Part shown: one piece after another, positions 1-4,619 of the stretch | Layout: each line of letters begins with the position of its first letter | Position numbering within the stretch: position 1 is the stretch's first letter | From: Chloroflexota bacterium | GTDB lineage: Bacteria > Chloroflexota > Ktedonobacteria > Ktedonobacterales > JACDGC01 | Reading direction: 5' to 3' | Length of the DNA stretch: 5,287 nucleotides | Assembly: GCA_021812265.1 (NCBI GenBank) | Contig: JAKAOI010000195.1 | Location: forward strand, 1 to 5,287 | Translations under genes and position numbers: made by a program | The notes under the pieces: generated by a model | What the model was told of the DNA's origin: nothing | What the model saw: the letters and a program-made list of their open reading frames with translations, nothing else | The model's database searches: none

Positions 1-477
1 TAAGCCCGTATTCCAGCGGCTCATCACTATGGAACGCTTTTCTTTGGGATACGCCGAAGTTAAAATAGATGTGCTGGCGGGAAAATAGCCGCCTTCACCG
101 GCGCCCAGCGCGGCGCGGGTGGCAAATAGCGAGGCAAAATTTGGCGCAAATGCGGTAAACGCTGTTGCAATACTCCAAAACGCAATACTGCCACCGACTA
201 CATCTTTGCGCTTAATTTTATCGGCCAGTAAACCTAATGGGAAAATGCTGACAGTATAAACCAATAAGAATGAAGTTGCTAATAGTCCATATTCAAAGTC
301 TGAAAGATGATACTCTGGCTGAATATAAAGACCTAAAGCCAAAAAAGCATAACGGTCGGCGTAATTAATAAAGTTAGCCAGCCATAGCAGCCAAAAATTA
401 TAATTTGCGGTTCGGTCAGTAATAGCTTGTCCGCCACTTTGCGACAGCCCGGCAGAGGATTCGAGAAATTGCCCCAT
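1..477 (-). CDS. MFS transporter, N-terminal part (runs off the left edge)
   Basis: Reading the minus strand from an ATG at 477 gives 159 codons with no stop before the window edge, so the C-terminal part is missing. The start is supported by a strong AGGAG at 490-486, eight bases upstream. After a polar N-terminus of about 25 residues comes a first membrane helix (about 26-49) with the segment ANFINYADRY, an Asn-x-x-Asp-Arg-type signature of MFS proteins near Spinster-like and organic-anion symporters. Helix 2 (about 61-84) leads into the cytoplasmic motif A loop, GLLADKIKRKD at 82-92. Helices 3 and 4 follow, with the TM4 arginine R121 and the glycine-rich GAGEGG at 125-130. A typical member has 400-450 residues and 12 helices, so about a third is visible. 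The family moves small solutes across the cytoplasmic membrane, mostly by proton coupling. The substrate cannot be told from this fragment. It is divergent from the tRNA nucleotidyltransferase gene. Confidence 0.93.
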   Translation of the reverse strand, partial: MGQFLESSAGLSQSGGQAITDRTANYNFWLLWLANFINYADRYAFLALGLYIQPEYHLSDFEYGLLATSFLLVYTVSIFPLGLLADKIKRKDVVGGSIAFWSIATAFTAFAPNFASLFATRAALGAGEGGYFPASTSILTSAYPKEKRSIVMSRWNTGL

Positions 478-485
478 CGTTTTTT

Positions 486-490
486 CTCCT
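486..490 (-). promoter_or_regulatory. Shine-Dalgarno site of the MFS gene
   Basis: The minus strand reads AGGAG followed by eight bases (AAAAAACG) and then the ATG at 477. This near-consensus site fixes the start of the transporter gene. It also shows that this organism uses leadered initiation, in contrast to the neighbouring gene at 836. Confidence 0.8.
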
Positions 491-491
491 G

Positions 492-511
492 TTAACCGGA
501 AAATAAACCGG
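492..511. repeat. Short direct repeat just upstream of the MFS ribosome binding site
   Basis: TTAACCGG (492-499) and TAAACCGG (504-511) recur with a 12-bp period, near one helical turn. They lie in the untranslated leader immediately upstream of the MFS Shine-Dalgarno. The core CCGG is itself palindromic. A regulator or translational operator could bind here, but two 8-bp units are weak evidence and no known operator is recognised. Confidence 0.25.
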
Positions 512-537
512 CTTCCGATAAAATAACATATCCAAAA

Positions 538-780
538 CTATACCTCTTCGTGCAGCGTAATAGGCGCCGCCTTACATATTGGCCGAAGTTTTAAGGATAT
601 CAACGTGCCTCCAATTCTTTTTGAACCAGAGCAAATGCCATACGCCCAATGCAAAAGCAATAGAGCCGTCATTACCACATTATAGTTAAATATATTATGG
701 CATGCAAACATTAAAATAACAATAAGACCGTTAAGAAAACATCCGCAGCGCTTGATACACACCAAACAAGCTGTCCTCAA
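538..780 (-). CDS. Doubtful small membrane-protein ORF (80 codons, TTG start)
   Basis: This minus-strand frame lies in the spacer between the MFS gene and the divergent gene at 836. It would start at a TTG with a purine-rich stretch (GGAAAGAG) close upstream and end 60 bp before the MFS start. The product would have two hydrophobic stretches (about residues 15-31 and 35-50) and a basic C-terminal part. I do not recognise it. Against it are the non-ATG start, a high cysteine content in the first 27 residues, the fact that the frame stays open upstream of the TTG without any ATG, and the general tendency of A+T-rich spacers to give hydrophobic frames. If real, it could be co-transcribed with the transporter. 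The rest of the 478-835 spacer shows only the MFS leader and the promoter at 820-828. Confidence 0.18.
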   Translation of the reverse strand: MRTACLVCIKRCGCFLNGLIVILMFACHNIFNYNVVMTALLLLHWAYGICSGSKRIGGTLISLKLRPICKAAPITLHEEV

Positions 781-819
781 ATCTCTTTCCCTATCCCCTC
801 GAAATTGAAGGCGCCCCTG

Positions 820-828
820 TGATACAAT
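820..828 (+). promoter_or_regulatory. Extended -10 promoter for the leaderless gene at 836
   Basis: TGATACAAT fits the extended -10 pattern TGn followed by a TATAAT-like hexamer (TACAAT, 823-828). No good -35 box lies at 16-18 bp, which is usual for extended -10 promoters. Transcription normally starts about seven bases after the -10 box, which here falls at 835-836, on the ATG itself. No Shine-Dalgarno sequence is present between the box and the start codon, so a leaderless mRNA is the simplest reading. Confidence 0.55.
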
Positions 829-835
829 AATCTGT

Positions 836-2254
836 ATGCCGGATATAATTCTTGAAATTGCTCAGCGCTTTCACGCAGCCAAATATTCTATTCATATTGT
901 CGGCGGAACGGTCCGCGACTCCCTTTTAGGGCGCACCGTAACGCCAGACACCGATTTAACTACCGACGCAACCCCGGATATCATCAAAGATATCATTGCG
1001 CCGACGCATCCTCGCGCCGTTTCTTCCGTCGGAGAACGCTTTGGCACCGTCCAAATTCACTATGACGATCCCACCGCTTCAGAAAGTGATCCGGATAAAA
1101 CTATTATCCTGGAAATCACCACCTTTCGCAGTGAACAATATCTTTCCGATTCTCGCAAACCCGATGTAGTTTTTGGAAACAACCTAGAAGAAGACTTGCT
1201 GCGCCGCGATTTCACTATCAACGCTATGGCTATGGATCCGCTTACCGGCAGCATCATCGATCCGTTTGGCGGCAAAATAGATCTTGAAGCTAAAATCATT
1301 CGCGCAGTTGGGAACGCCCCTAAAGAGCGTTTTGCTGAAGACCCCCTGCGCATGTTGCGCGCAGTGCGATTTGCCGCACAGTTAGGGTTTACTATTGAAA
1401 GCAGCACTGCGAAGGCGATTCAATCCGAGGCGCATACCCTGCAAAAAATAAGTTGGGAACGCATACGCGATGAAATGTGCAAAATATTGCTCTCACCGCG
1501 GCCGGCAATTGGCTTGCGTCTCGCCGCTGAATTAGGTCTGGCGCAATATTTTATGCCGGAAATGATCTATCTGCAAGGAGTGCATCAACGACCCGGACAC
1601 AGCAAAGATGTTTTTGAGCATACCATGCGCGTCGTGCAAAACTCTCCCGCAACGTTAACCAGCCGCTGGGCAGCGTTGCTGCACGATATCGCCAAGCCGC
1701 GCACCTACAGCAATGAAAACGGTCAGGTGCATTTTTTCGGCCATGAAGATATTGGCGCAATCATGGCAAAAGATATTTTGCGCCGACTTCATTTTGATAA
1801 GCCGTTTATTGAAAAAATCTCGAAAATCGTAAAAATGCATATGCGAGTGAACGCATATATCCCCGATTGGACTGATGGAGCCGTGCGCAGAATGATGCTG
1901 GACGCAGGCGAAGCCTTGCCCGAATTATTAACACTTTCCCGCGCAGATATTACCAGCTATCGGCAAGATAAAATTCTTCGCGCCAGCGCTCTCAGCGCCG
2001 AGCTGGATGAACGCTGCCGCAAACTGCGCGAAGAATCGGAACGTGTTCCCATAAAAAGCCCGCTGGATGGCAATGAGCTGATGCAAATCTTCAGTCGGCA
2101 GCCCGGACCATGGATTAAAGAAATTAAAGAACATTTGCTTTCATTGGTTATAGATGGAGCCTTGGCGCCAGACGATAAAGAAGAGGCGCAACGCATAGCC
2201 GATGAACTGCTGCATAATCTGCCGCAATCCAAAAGTACACCAAACGTCAATTAA
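836..2254 (+). CDS. CCA tRNA nucleotidyltransferase / poly(A) polymerase family protein with HD domain
   Basis: This complete 472-residue protein belongs to the class II nucleotidyltransferase superfamily, which adds CCA to tRNA 3' ends or A tails to RNA in the cytoplasm. The head domain begins with GGTVRD (23-28) and the catalytic acidic pair D38-T-D40. RRDFTINAM (123-131) is the conserved motif before the nucleotide-recognition region, and ERFAEDPLRMLRAVRF (164-179) is the family's neck motif. A C-terminal HD-type phosphohydrolase domain follows, with H262, the H283-D284 pair in LLHDIAKP, H303 in the FFGHED segment and H335. HD proteins of this class often carry metal-dependent phosphatase or 2',3'-cyclic phosphodiesterase activity. 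The length and the C-terminal WTDGAVRR and LDGNELM segments resemble the actinobacterial PcnA/CCA enzyme and Chloroflexota relatives. Choosing between CCA-adding and poly(A) activity from sequence alone is unsafe. The ATG sits seven bases after a -10 box and has no Shine-Dalgarno. The gene is divergent from the MFS gene and convergent with DUF421-B. Confidence 0.93.
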   Translation: MPDIILEIAQRFHAAKYSIHIVGGTVRDSLLGRTVTPDTDLTTDATPDIIKDIIAPTHPRAVSSVGERFGTVQIHYDDPTASESDPDKTIILEITTFRSEQYLSDSRKPDVVFGNNLEEDLLRRDFTINAMAMDPLTGSIIDPFGGKIDLEAKIIRAVGNAPKERFAEDPLRMLRAVRFAAQLGFTIESSTAKAIQSEAHTLQKISWERIRDEMCKILLSPRPAIGLRLAAELGLAQYFMPEMIYLQGVHQRPGHSKDVFEHTMRVVQNSPATLTSRWAALLHDIAKPRTYSNENGQVHFFGHEDIGAIMAKDILRRLHFDKPFIEKISKIVKMHMRVNAYIPDWTDGAVRRMMLDAGEALPELLTLSRADITSYRQDKILRASALSAELDERCRKLREESERVPIKSPLDGNELMQIFSRQPGPWIKEIKEHLLSLVIDGALAPDDKEEAQRIADELLHNLPQSKSTPNVN

Positions 2255-2257
2255 TCG

Positions 2258-2286
2258 GCGCTCCGGTTCTTGCGCAAAGTTTTTTT
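2258..2286 (+). terminator. Possible weak terminator after the nucleotidyltransferase gene
   Basis: Four bases after the TAA, GCGC (2258-2261) can pair with GCGC (2272-2275), followed by AAAG and seven T residues (2280-2286). The stem is short and the loop long (10 bases), so this is weak as an intrinsic terminator. An overlapping inverted repeat pairs CGCAAAG (2273-2279) with CTTTTGCG (2292-2299), with one bulge, and could act on either strand in this 31-bp convergent gap. The T run partly overlaps the end of DUF421-B. Confidence 0.3.
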
Positions 2287-2777
2287 CACTTCTTTTGCGA
2301 GGTGTCTTTTGGAATAACGCTGATAGACCCGTCAACCTCCATTACAGCCAATGCAACATCGTTCATAGACTCTACGCCATGTTCGCGCAACGCCGCCATA
2401 AATTCCTCTTCGGTAATATCTTCCCGGCGCAGCGCTCTCTGTATAACAGCGCCTTTCGCCGCAAGCACGGTTGGGACGCCGATAACCGCCTTGCGAAACA
2501 ATATACTGCGGCTGTCCAGCCATGTAACCGCATAGCTTAGCGCCAGCAGCGCCACCGCCGCAAGTATGCCCCCATCTAAAGATGTGTCTGGCCCTGTCAT
2601 AGCGTTTTGCACGGTGTTCGCTATCAATAGCAGCAATGTTAAATCAAATGCGCTTAACTGGCCCAACTCTCTTTTACCAAATAAACGCAAAGCAACAAGC
2701 ATAAAAATATATACAATAACCACACGAAACAAAATCTGCCACAATGTTCCGTCCAGTGTTAAAAAGCCGTTCCACAT
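2286..2777 (-). CDS. YetF/DUF421 family membrane protein B
   Basis: This complete 163-residue protein has three membrane helices (about residues 12-33, 45-62 and 69-87) followed by a soluble C-terminal domain. Family signatures are visible: GKRELGQ at 34-40 after helix 1, a polar NTVQNAM at 54-60 ending helix 2, the GPDTSLDGG loop at 62-70, and EVDGSISVI at 147-155, the conserved strand of the YetF C-terminal domain. The length fits the shorter members of the family. The molecular function is not established, although some Bacillus relatives are linked to spore or membrane physiology. The ATG is preceded by AGGA (2788-2785) seven bases upstream. That ribosome binding site lies within a 14-bp direct repeat created by an adjacent insertion element. 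The gene lies downstream of paralogue A on the same strand, but the element now separates them. It is convergent with the nucleotidyltransferase gene. Confidence 0.9.
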   Translation of the reverse strand: MWNGFLTLDGTLWQILFRVVIVYIFMLVALRLFGKRELGQLSAFDLTLLLLIANTVQNAMTGPDTSLDGGILAAVALLALSYAVTWLDSRSILFRKAVIGVPTVLAAKGAVIQRALRREDITEEEFMAALREHGVESMNDVALAVMEVDGSISVIPKDTSQKK

Positions 2778-2782
2778 ACCAT

Positions 2783-2953
2783 TATCCTATATTCTTAGGG
2801 CTTTCGCTTGAAAGAGAAACGTATATTTCTCGTATCTGCAACAAAGGGTGGTCTGGGGATACCCCCAGAACCTCGTACAAAGGGCGCCGCCCCTTGTACA
2901 TCCCCAATGTTCCATGCTGCAGCGAAAGTCCTGACTCTATATCCTATATTCTT
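2783..2953. repeat. Perfect 14-bp direct repeat flanking the insertion element
   Basis: TATCCTATATTCTT occurs at 2783-2796 and again at 2940-2953, exactly flanking the 143-bp element. The matches stop at both outer boundaries. The pattern is that of a target-site duplication, though 14 bp is longer than most. Read on the minus strand, each copy contains AGGATA, and the copy next to DUF421-B supplies that gene's Shine-Dalgarno sequence. Confidence 0.7.
2797..2939. mobile_element. MITE-like non-autonomous insertion element with terminal inverted repeats
   Basis: This 143-bp segment has no coding capacity of its own and is bracketed by a 14-bp direct repeat. AGGGCTTTCGCT (2797-2808) is inverted as AGCGAAAGTCCT (2921-2932) with 11 of 12 matches. 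The right terminal repeat stops seven bases short of the direct repeat, while the left one abuts it. Inside are three hairpins. GAGAAA/TTTCTC (2814-2819/2826-2831) has a six-base loop. GGTCTGGGG pairs with CCCCAG and ACC (2850-2858/2863-2872) with a four-base loop and one bulge. GTACAAAGGGC (2875-2885) pairs with 2889-2899 with one mismatch and a three-base loop. The length, lack of genes, terminal repeats and probable target duplication match miniature inverted-repeat elements moved by a transposase encoded elsewhere. No family is recognised. A folded intergenic repeat of the REP/BIME kind is the main alternative. Confidence 0.6.
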
Positions 2954-3014
2954 TTATTCTTTCGGCAAAATCTTTCTGTGTTTGGCGCGCTGCCGTTACA
3001 TACATTTCTTCCAC
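2937..3014 (-). CDS. Doubtful 25-codon ORF between the DUF421 genes, possibly cut short by the insertion
   Basis: On the minus strand a GTG at 3014 follows AAGGA by four bases and opens a charged, helix-prone frame (VEEMYVTAARQTQKDFAERI, then KEYRI). It begins nine bases after the stop of DUF421-A and ends at a TAG formed where the direct repeat meets the insertion element. If the element and one repeat copy are removed, the frame continues a few codons into the start of DUF421-B before a TAA. It may be a translational-coupling ORF or chance. I recognise no family, and the length is too short for confidence. Confidence 0.2.
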   Translation of the reverse strand: MEEMYVTAARQTQKDFAERIKEYRI

Positions 3015-3022
3015 AGCATCCT

Positions 3023-3565
3023 TCAGCGCCGCGGACGTCCGCGAATGCGCCGGTGATGACGATGTGAATCGATTGTTGAAGATGAAATGGAAATGACCGC
3101 CGAATCATTGCCGATGACACTGATTGATCCGTCAATTTCCAGCACAGCAGATTTTACTGCGCGATGATCCGGCAGACCGTGTTCGCGCGCCGCCGCATCC
3201 AACATTTCAGTTTCTATTAAGCATCGCGCGCAATTTTGTATAATTATCTTGCCATTCTGCGCCAATGGCACAGGTTCTCCGCTGGTTAAACGCCTTATAA
3301 CGGGAGAATTTTCGCTCAGCCAAGCTATGCCGGCGTTGAGCAGCAAGAGTGTAACAGCCGCTATGATCCCACCGGTTATTGATGTATCGGTTCCCACCAT
3401 AGCGTTTTGCACCGAGTTGCTGATGAGCAGCAGCAGCGCCAATTCTACAACGGTCGATTGGCCAAGAGGCCTGGCTCCAAGCAGGCGCAGCCCAATTAAA
3501 AACACAAAATACACGATACTTGTCCGCACAATGATAACAAGTAATGAAGCGTTCCAAATAAACAT
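3023..3565 (-). CDS. YetF/DUF421 family membrane protein A
   Basis: This complete 180-residue paralogue of the protein encoded at 2286-2777 has the same plan: helix 1 (about 8-29), helix 2 (about 40-57), helix 3 (about 64-83), then the YetF C-terminal domain. Shared signatures are LLLLISNSVQNAM (44-56), GTDTSITGG (58-66) and LEIDGSISVI (142-151). It differs from B in the loop after helix 1, where the GKRELGQ of B is replaced by GARPLGQ (30-36). It also carries a longer tail ending in a cluster of His and Arg residues. The two are thus diverged paralogues rather than a recent copy. The start is supported by GGGGAAG four bases upstream of the ATG. The gene begins 73 bp downstream of the nuclease gene on the same strand, so they may be co-transcribed. 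Function is unknown for this family. Confidence 0.9.
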   Translation of the reverse strand: MFIWNASLLVIIVRTSIVYFVFLIGLRLLGARPLGQSTVVELALLLLISNSVQNAMVGTDTSITGGIIAAVTLLLLNAGIAWLSENSPVIRRLTSGEPVPLAQNGKIIIQNCARCLIETEMLDAAAREHGLPDHRAVKSAVLEIDGSISVIGNDSAVISISSSTIDSHRHHRRIRGRPRR

Positions 3566-3600
3566 ATCGCTTCCCCATATATATTTTTTCTATCTGTATC

Positions 3601-3645
3601 GCGCTGGGTTCACAAACACCACGACAAAGATTTTTTAATCAGCGC
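3601..3645. repeat. Inverted repeat framing the nuclease/DUF421-A gap
   Basis: GCGCTG (3601-3606) is inverted as CAGCGC (3640-3645), the latter overlapping the nuclease stop codon, with a 33-base loop. The stem can lengthen slightly with wobble pairs. A short GATT/AATC hairpin around A-rich sequence sits near 3630-3640. Neither has a typical stem followed by a U-run in the minus direction, so this is not called as a terminator. It could be a processing or attenuation site in a nuclease-DUF421 transcript. Confidence 0.25.
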
Positions 3646-4295
3646 AATTTTTGAGCAACCTGCTCTGTCCAACGCATCAGTTCTGCGCCGTCCACCAATT
3701 TCAGTGGACGCGAAGCAGCCCATTCTTTAGCAGGAGCGGTAAACTCACCGGTGGTAACCAAAAAACCTTCTTTGGCGTGTTCGGCAAAACTGCCATAAAA
3801 TTCTCGAACAATCGGCTGGCCAACAGTTCCTTTATATCTTTTACACTGCGCCACCAAACGCTTACCATCCTTGCGCAGCTCCACATCAATACCTTCATCG
3901 CCGCTTTTGCCAACAACTTTTGCAAAATATCCCATACGCTGAAATAAAAACGCTGTAAATTGCTCAAAACCACCCGGAGACATGGCGTATATATCATCAA
4001 TAGAGTGGATTCCCAAAACTGTAGCTGCCCAGCTTTCTTTTTTATGCGTTCGCGCCCAAAATACCGCTAAAAGCACAATACAAACGGCCATTGCCGCGCC
4101 GATTGCCACATTTAAGGGGATATTACTTATTTTCGCTAACACAGTGTTATAAGCTGACACCGCTTGAGCGTCGATTCGAGGGACGATAAAAACCGCGCCA
4201 TTCAATAAAAAAATTGCGCCGGCTAATACGATAAAAAAGCCAAAAATAAAATGATACCCAATTCGCCGGCGATGCGCATGATGTTTTCTTGCCAT
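3639..4295 (-). CDS. Membrane-anchored Mrr-like restriction endonuclease domain protein
   Basis: This complete 218-residue protein has a very basic N-terminus (RKHHAHRRR, 3-11) followed by two membrane helices (about 15-38 and 60-81). A PD-(D/E)XK nuclease domain of the Mrr_cat type then spans about 105-216. Visible active-site features are E111 in the GFEQFTAFLFQRMGY helix, GDEGID (132-137) with catalytic D137, and AQCK (149-152) with Q150 and K152. The TTGEFTAPAKEWA segment (181-193) and LVDGAEL (200-206) also recur in this family. Such proteins cleave DNA, in some cases modified DNA, but many membrane-tethered members have no assigned role. No methyltransferase or specificity subunit is nearby, so it is not a classical type I-III system. 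The start is preceded by AAAGGAA about nine bases upstream. The gene is divergent from the M1 peptidase and is followed on the same strand by DUF421-A. Confidence 0.9.
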   Translation of the reverse strand: MARKHHAHRRRIGYHFIFGFFIVLAGAIFLLNGAVFIVPRIDAQAVSAYNTVLAKISNIPLNVAIGAAMAVCIVLLAVFWARTHKKESWAATVLGIHSIDDIYAMSPGGFEQFTAFLFQRMGYFAKVVGKSGDEGIDVELRKDGKRLVAQCKRYKGTVGQPIVREFYGSFAEHAKEGFLVTTGEFTAPAKEWAASRPLKLVDGAELMRWTEQVAQKLR

Positions 4296-4346
4296 AAAAA
4301 TATATTCCTTTCATTGCAATATCAATAAAATTATGCGGCTGCCTTT

Positions 4347-4352
4347 ATCATA
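4347..4352 (-). promoter_or_regulatory. Candidate -10 box for the nuclease gene
   Basis: On the minus strand TATGAT matches five of six bases of the -10 consensus, about 50 bp upstream of the nuclease ATG. The region 17 bp upstream of it (GCTTAT) is a poor -35. It lies directly beside the hairpin at 4354-4380, which would put that hairpin between or over the promoter elements. The evidence is limited to the hexamer. Confidence 0.25.
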
Positions 4353-4353
4353 A

Positions 4354-4380
4354 AATATGCTCGGAGACTATAAGCATATT
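4354..4380. repeat. Inverted repeat in the nuclease promoter region
   Basis: AATATGCT (4354-4361) and AGCATATT (4373-4380) form a perfect 8-bp inverted repeat around an 11-base spacer. It sits immediately upstream of the candidate -10 box of the nuclease gene. A dimeric transcription factor site is one possibility, but no regulator is recognised. Confidence 0.4.
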
Positions 4381-4422
4381 GGGCTATATAACAAAGCGGC
4401 CATTGTTCGTGGTACGATATAT

Positions 4423-4459
4423 ATCATACACGGGCTATCATTATACACCGTAGTATGAT
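4423..4459. repeat. Long inverted repeat in the divergent spacer
   Basis: ATCATACACGG (4423-4433) is inverted as CCGTAGTATGAT (4448-4459): 11 bp with a single bulged base around a 14-base loop. It lies near the middle of the 318-bp spacer between the divergent nuclease and peptidase genes. It could be an operator or a transcribed hairpin. There is no following T run on either strand, so it is not an intrinsic terminator. Confidence 0.45.
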
Positions 4460-4487
4460 GAATGAAAGAATGCCTTGCGCAACACAC

Positions 4488-4549
4488 AGCCATTTCTTCA
4501 TATGCCGCGCCACACACCTTGCCATTCTTGGCCAAGAGCGATAATGGCT
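4488..4549. repeat. Nested inverted repeats upstream of the M1 peptidase gene
   Basis: AATGGCT (4543-4549) can pair with AGCCATT (4488-4494), or its first six bases with GCCATT (4521-4526). Inside the second hairpin lies the perfect palindrome CTTGGCCAAG (4527-4536). The two pairings exclude each other, which would suit a switchable leader RNA if transcription starts upstream. No riboswitch class is recognised. The rest of the 4296-4613 spacer shows no convincing gene: short plus-strand frames such as one from 4455 lack any protein-like character. Confidence 0.3.
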
Positions 4550-4563
4550 GATGAAGATATGCG

Positions 4564-4569
4564 TTGACC
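4564..4569 (+). promoter_or_regulatory. Candidate -35 box for the M1 peptidase gene
   Basis: TTGACC matches five of six bases of the -35 consensus about 50 bp upstream of the peptidase start. The sequence 16-18 bp further on (around 4586-4593) is only a weak -10 box, so the assignment rests on one hexamer. Confidence 0.2.
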
Positions 4570-4602
4570 GCTGCAATGCGAGTTTCATTCTTACACCATT
4601 TA

Positions 4603-4608
4603 AGGGAG
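4603..4608 (+). promoter_or_regulatory. Shine-Dalgarno site of the M1 peptidase gene
   Basis: AGGGAG precedes two in-frame starts: a TTG at 4614 with a 5-base spacer and an ATG at 4620 with an 11-base spacer. The spacing favours the TTG and codon preference favours the ATG. The difference is two residues, and the ATG is used in this annotation. Confidence 0.6.
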
Positions 4609-4619
4609 ATTGGTTGAAA

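Noticed and set aside
1060..2250. Several minus-strand frames inside the nucleotidyltransferase gene
   Set aside because: They are antisense shadows of a gene with clear catalytic motifs over its full length, and none shows a domain or ribosome binding site.
2202..2540. Plus-strand frame overlapping the end of the nucleotidyltransferase gene and DUF421-B
   Set aside because: It is antisense to DUF421-B, begins inside the upstream gene, and has low-complexity unlikely composition.
2744..3067. Plus-strand frames through the spacer between the DUF421 genes
   Set aside because: They run through the hairpin-rich insertion element and antisense to gene ends, so the open frames are products of the repeat sequence.
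3023..3100. Possible frameshift at the C-terminus of DUF421-A into the frame read at 2937-3026
   Set aside because: The in-frame His/Arg-rich tail is a plausible natural end for this family and the protein is already full length. The other frame lacks the family's C-terminal features.
2286..4295. Classical restriction-modification system
   Set aside because: Only a nuclease domain is present. No methyltransferase, specificity or translocase gene is in the window, and the DUF421 proteins have no known restriction role.
4296..4613. tRNA or known riboswitch in the divergent spacer
   Set aside because: No tRNA T-loop or acceptor pattern and no recognisable riboswitch core was found on either strand. 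Only simple inverted repeats are visible.
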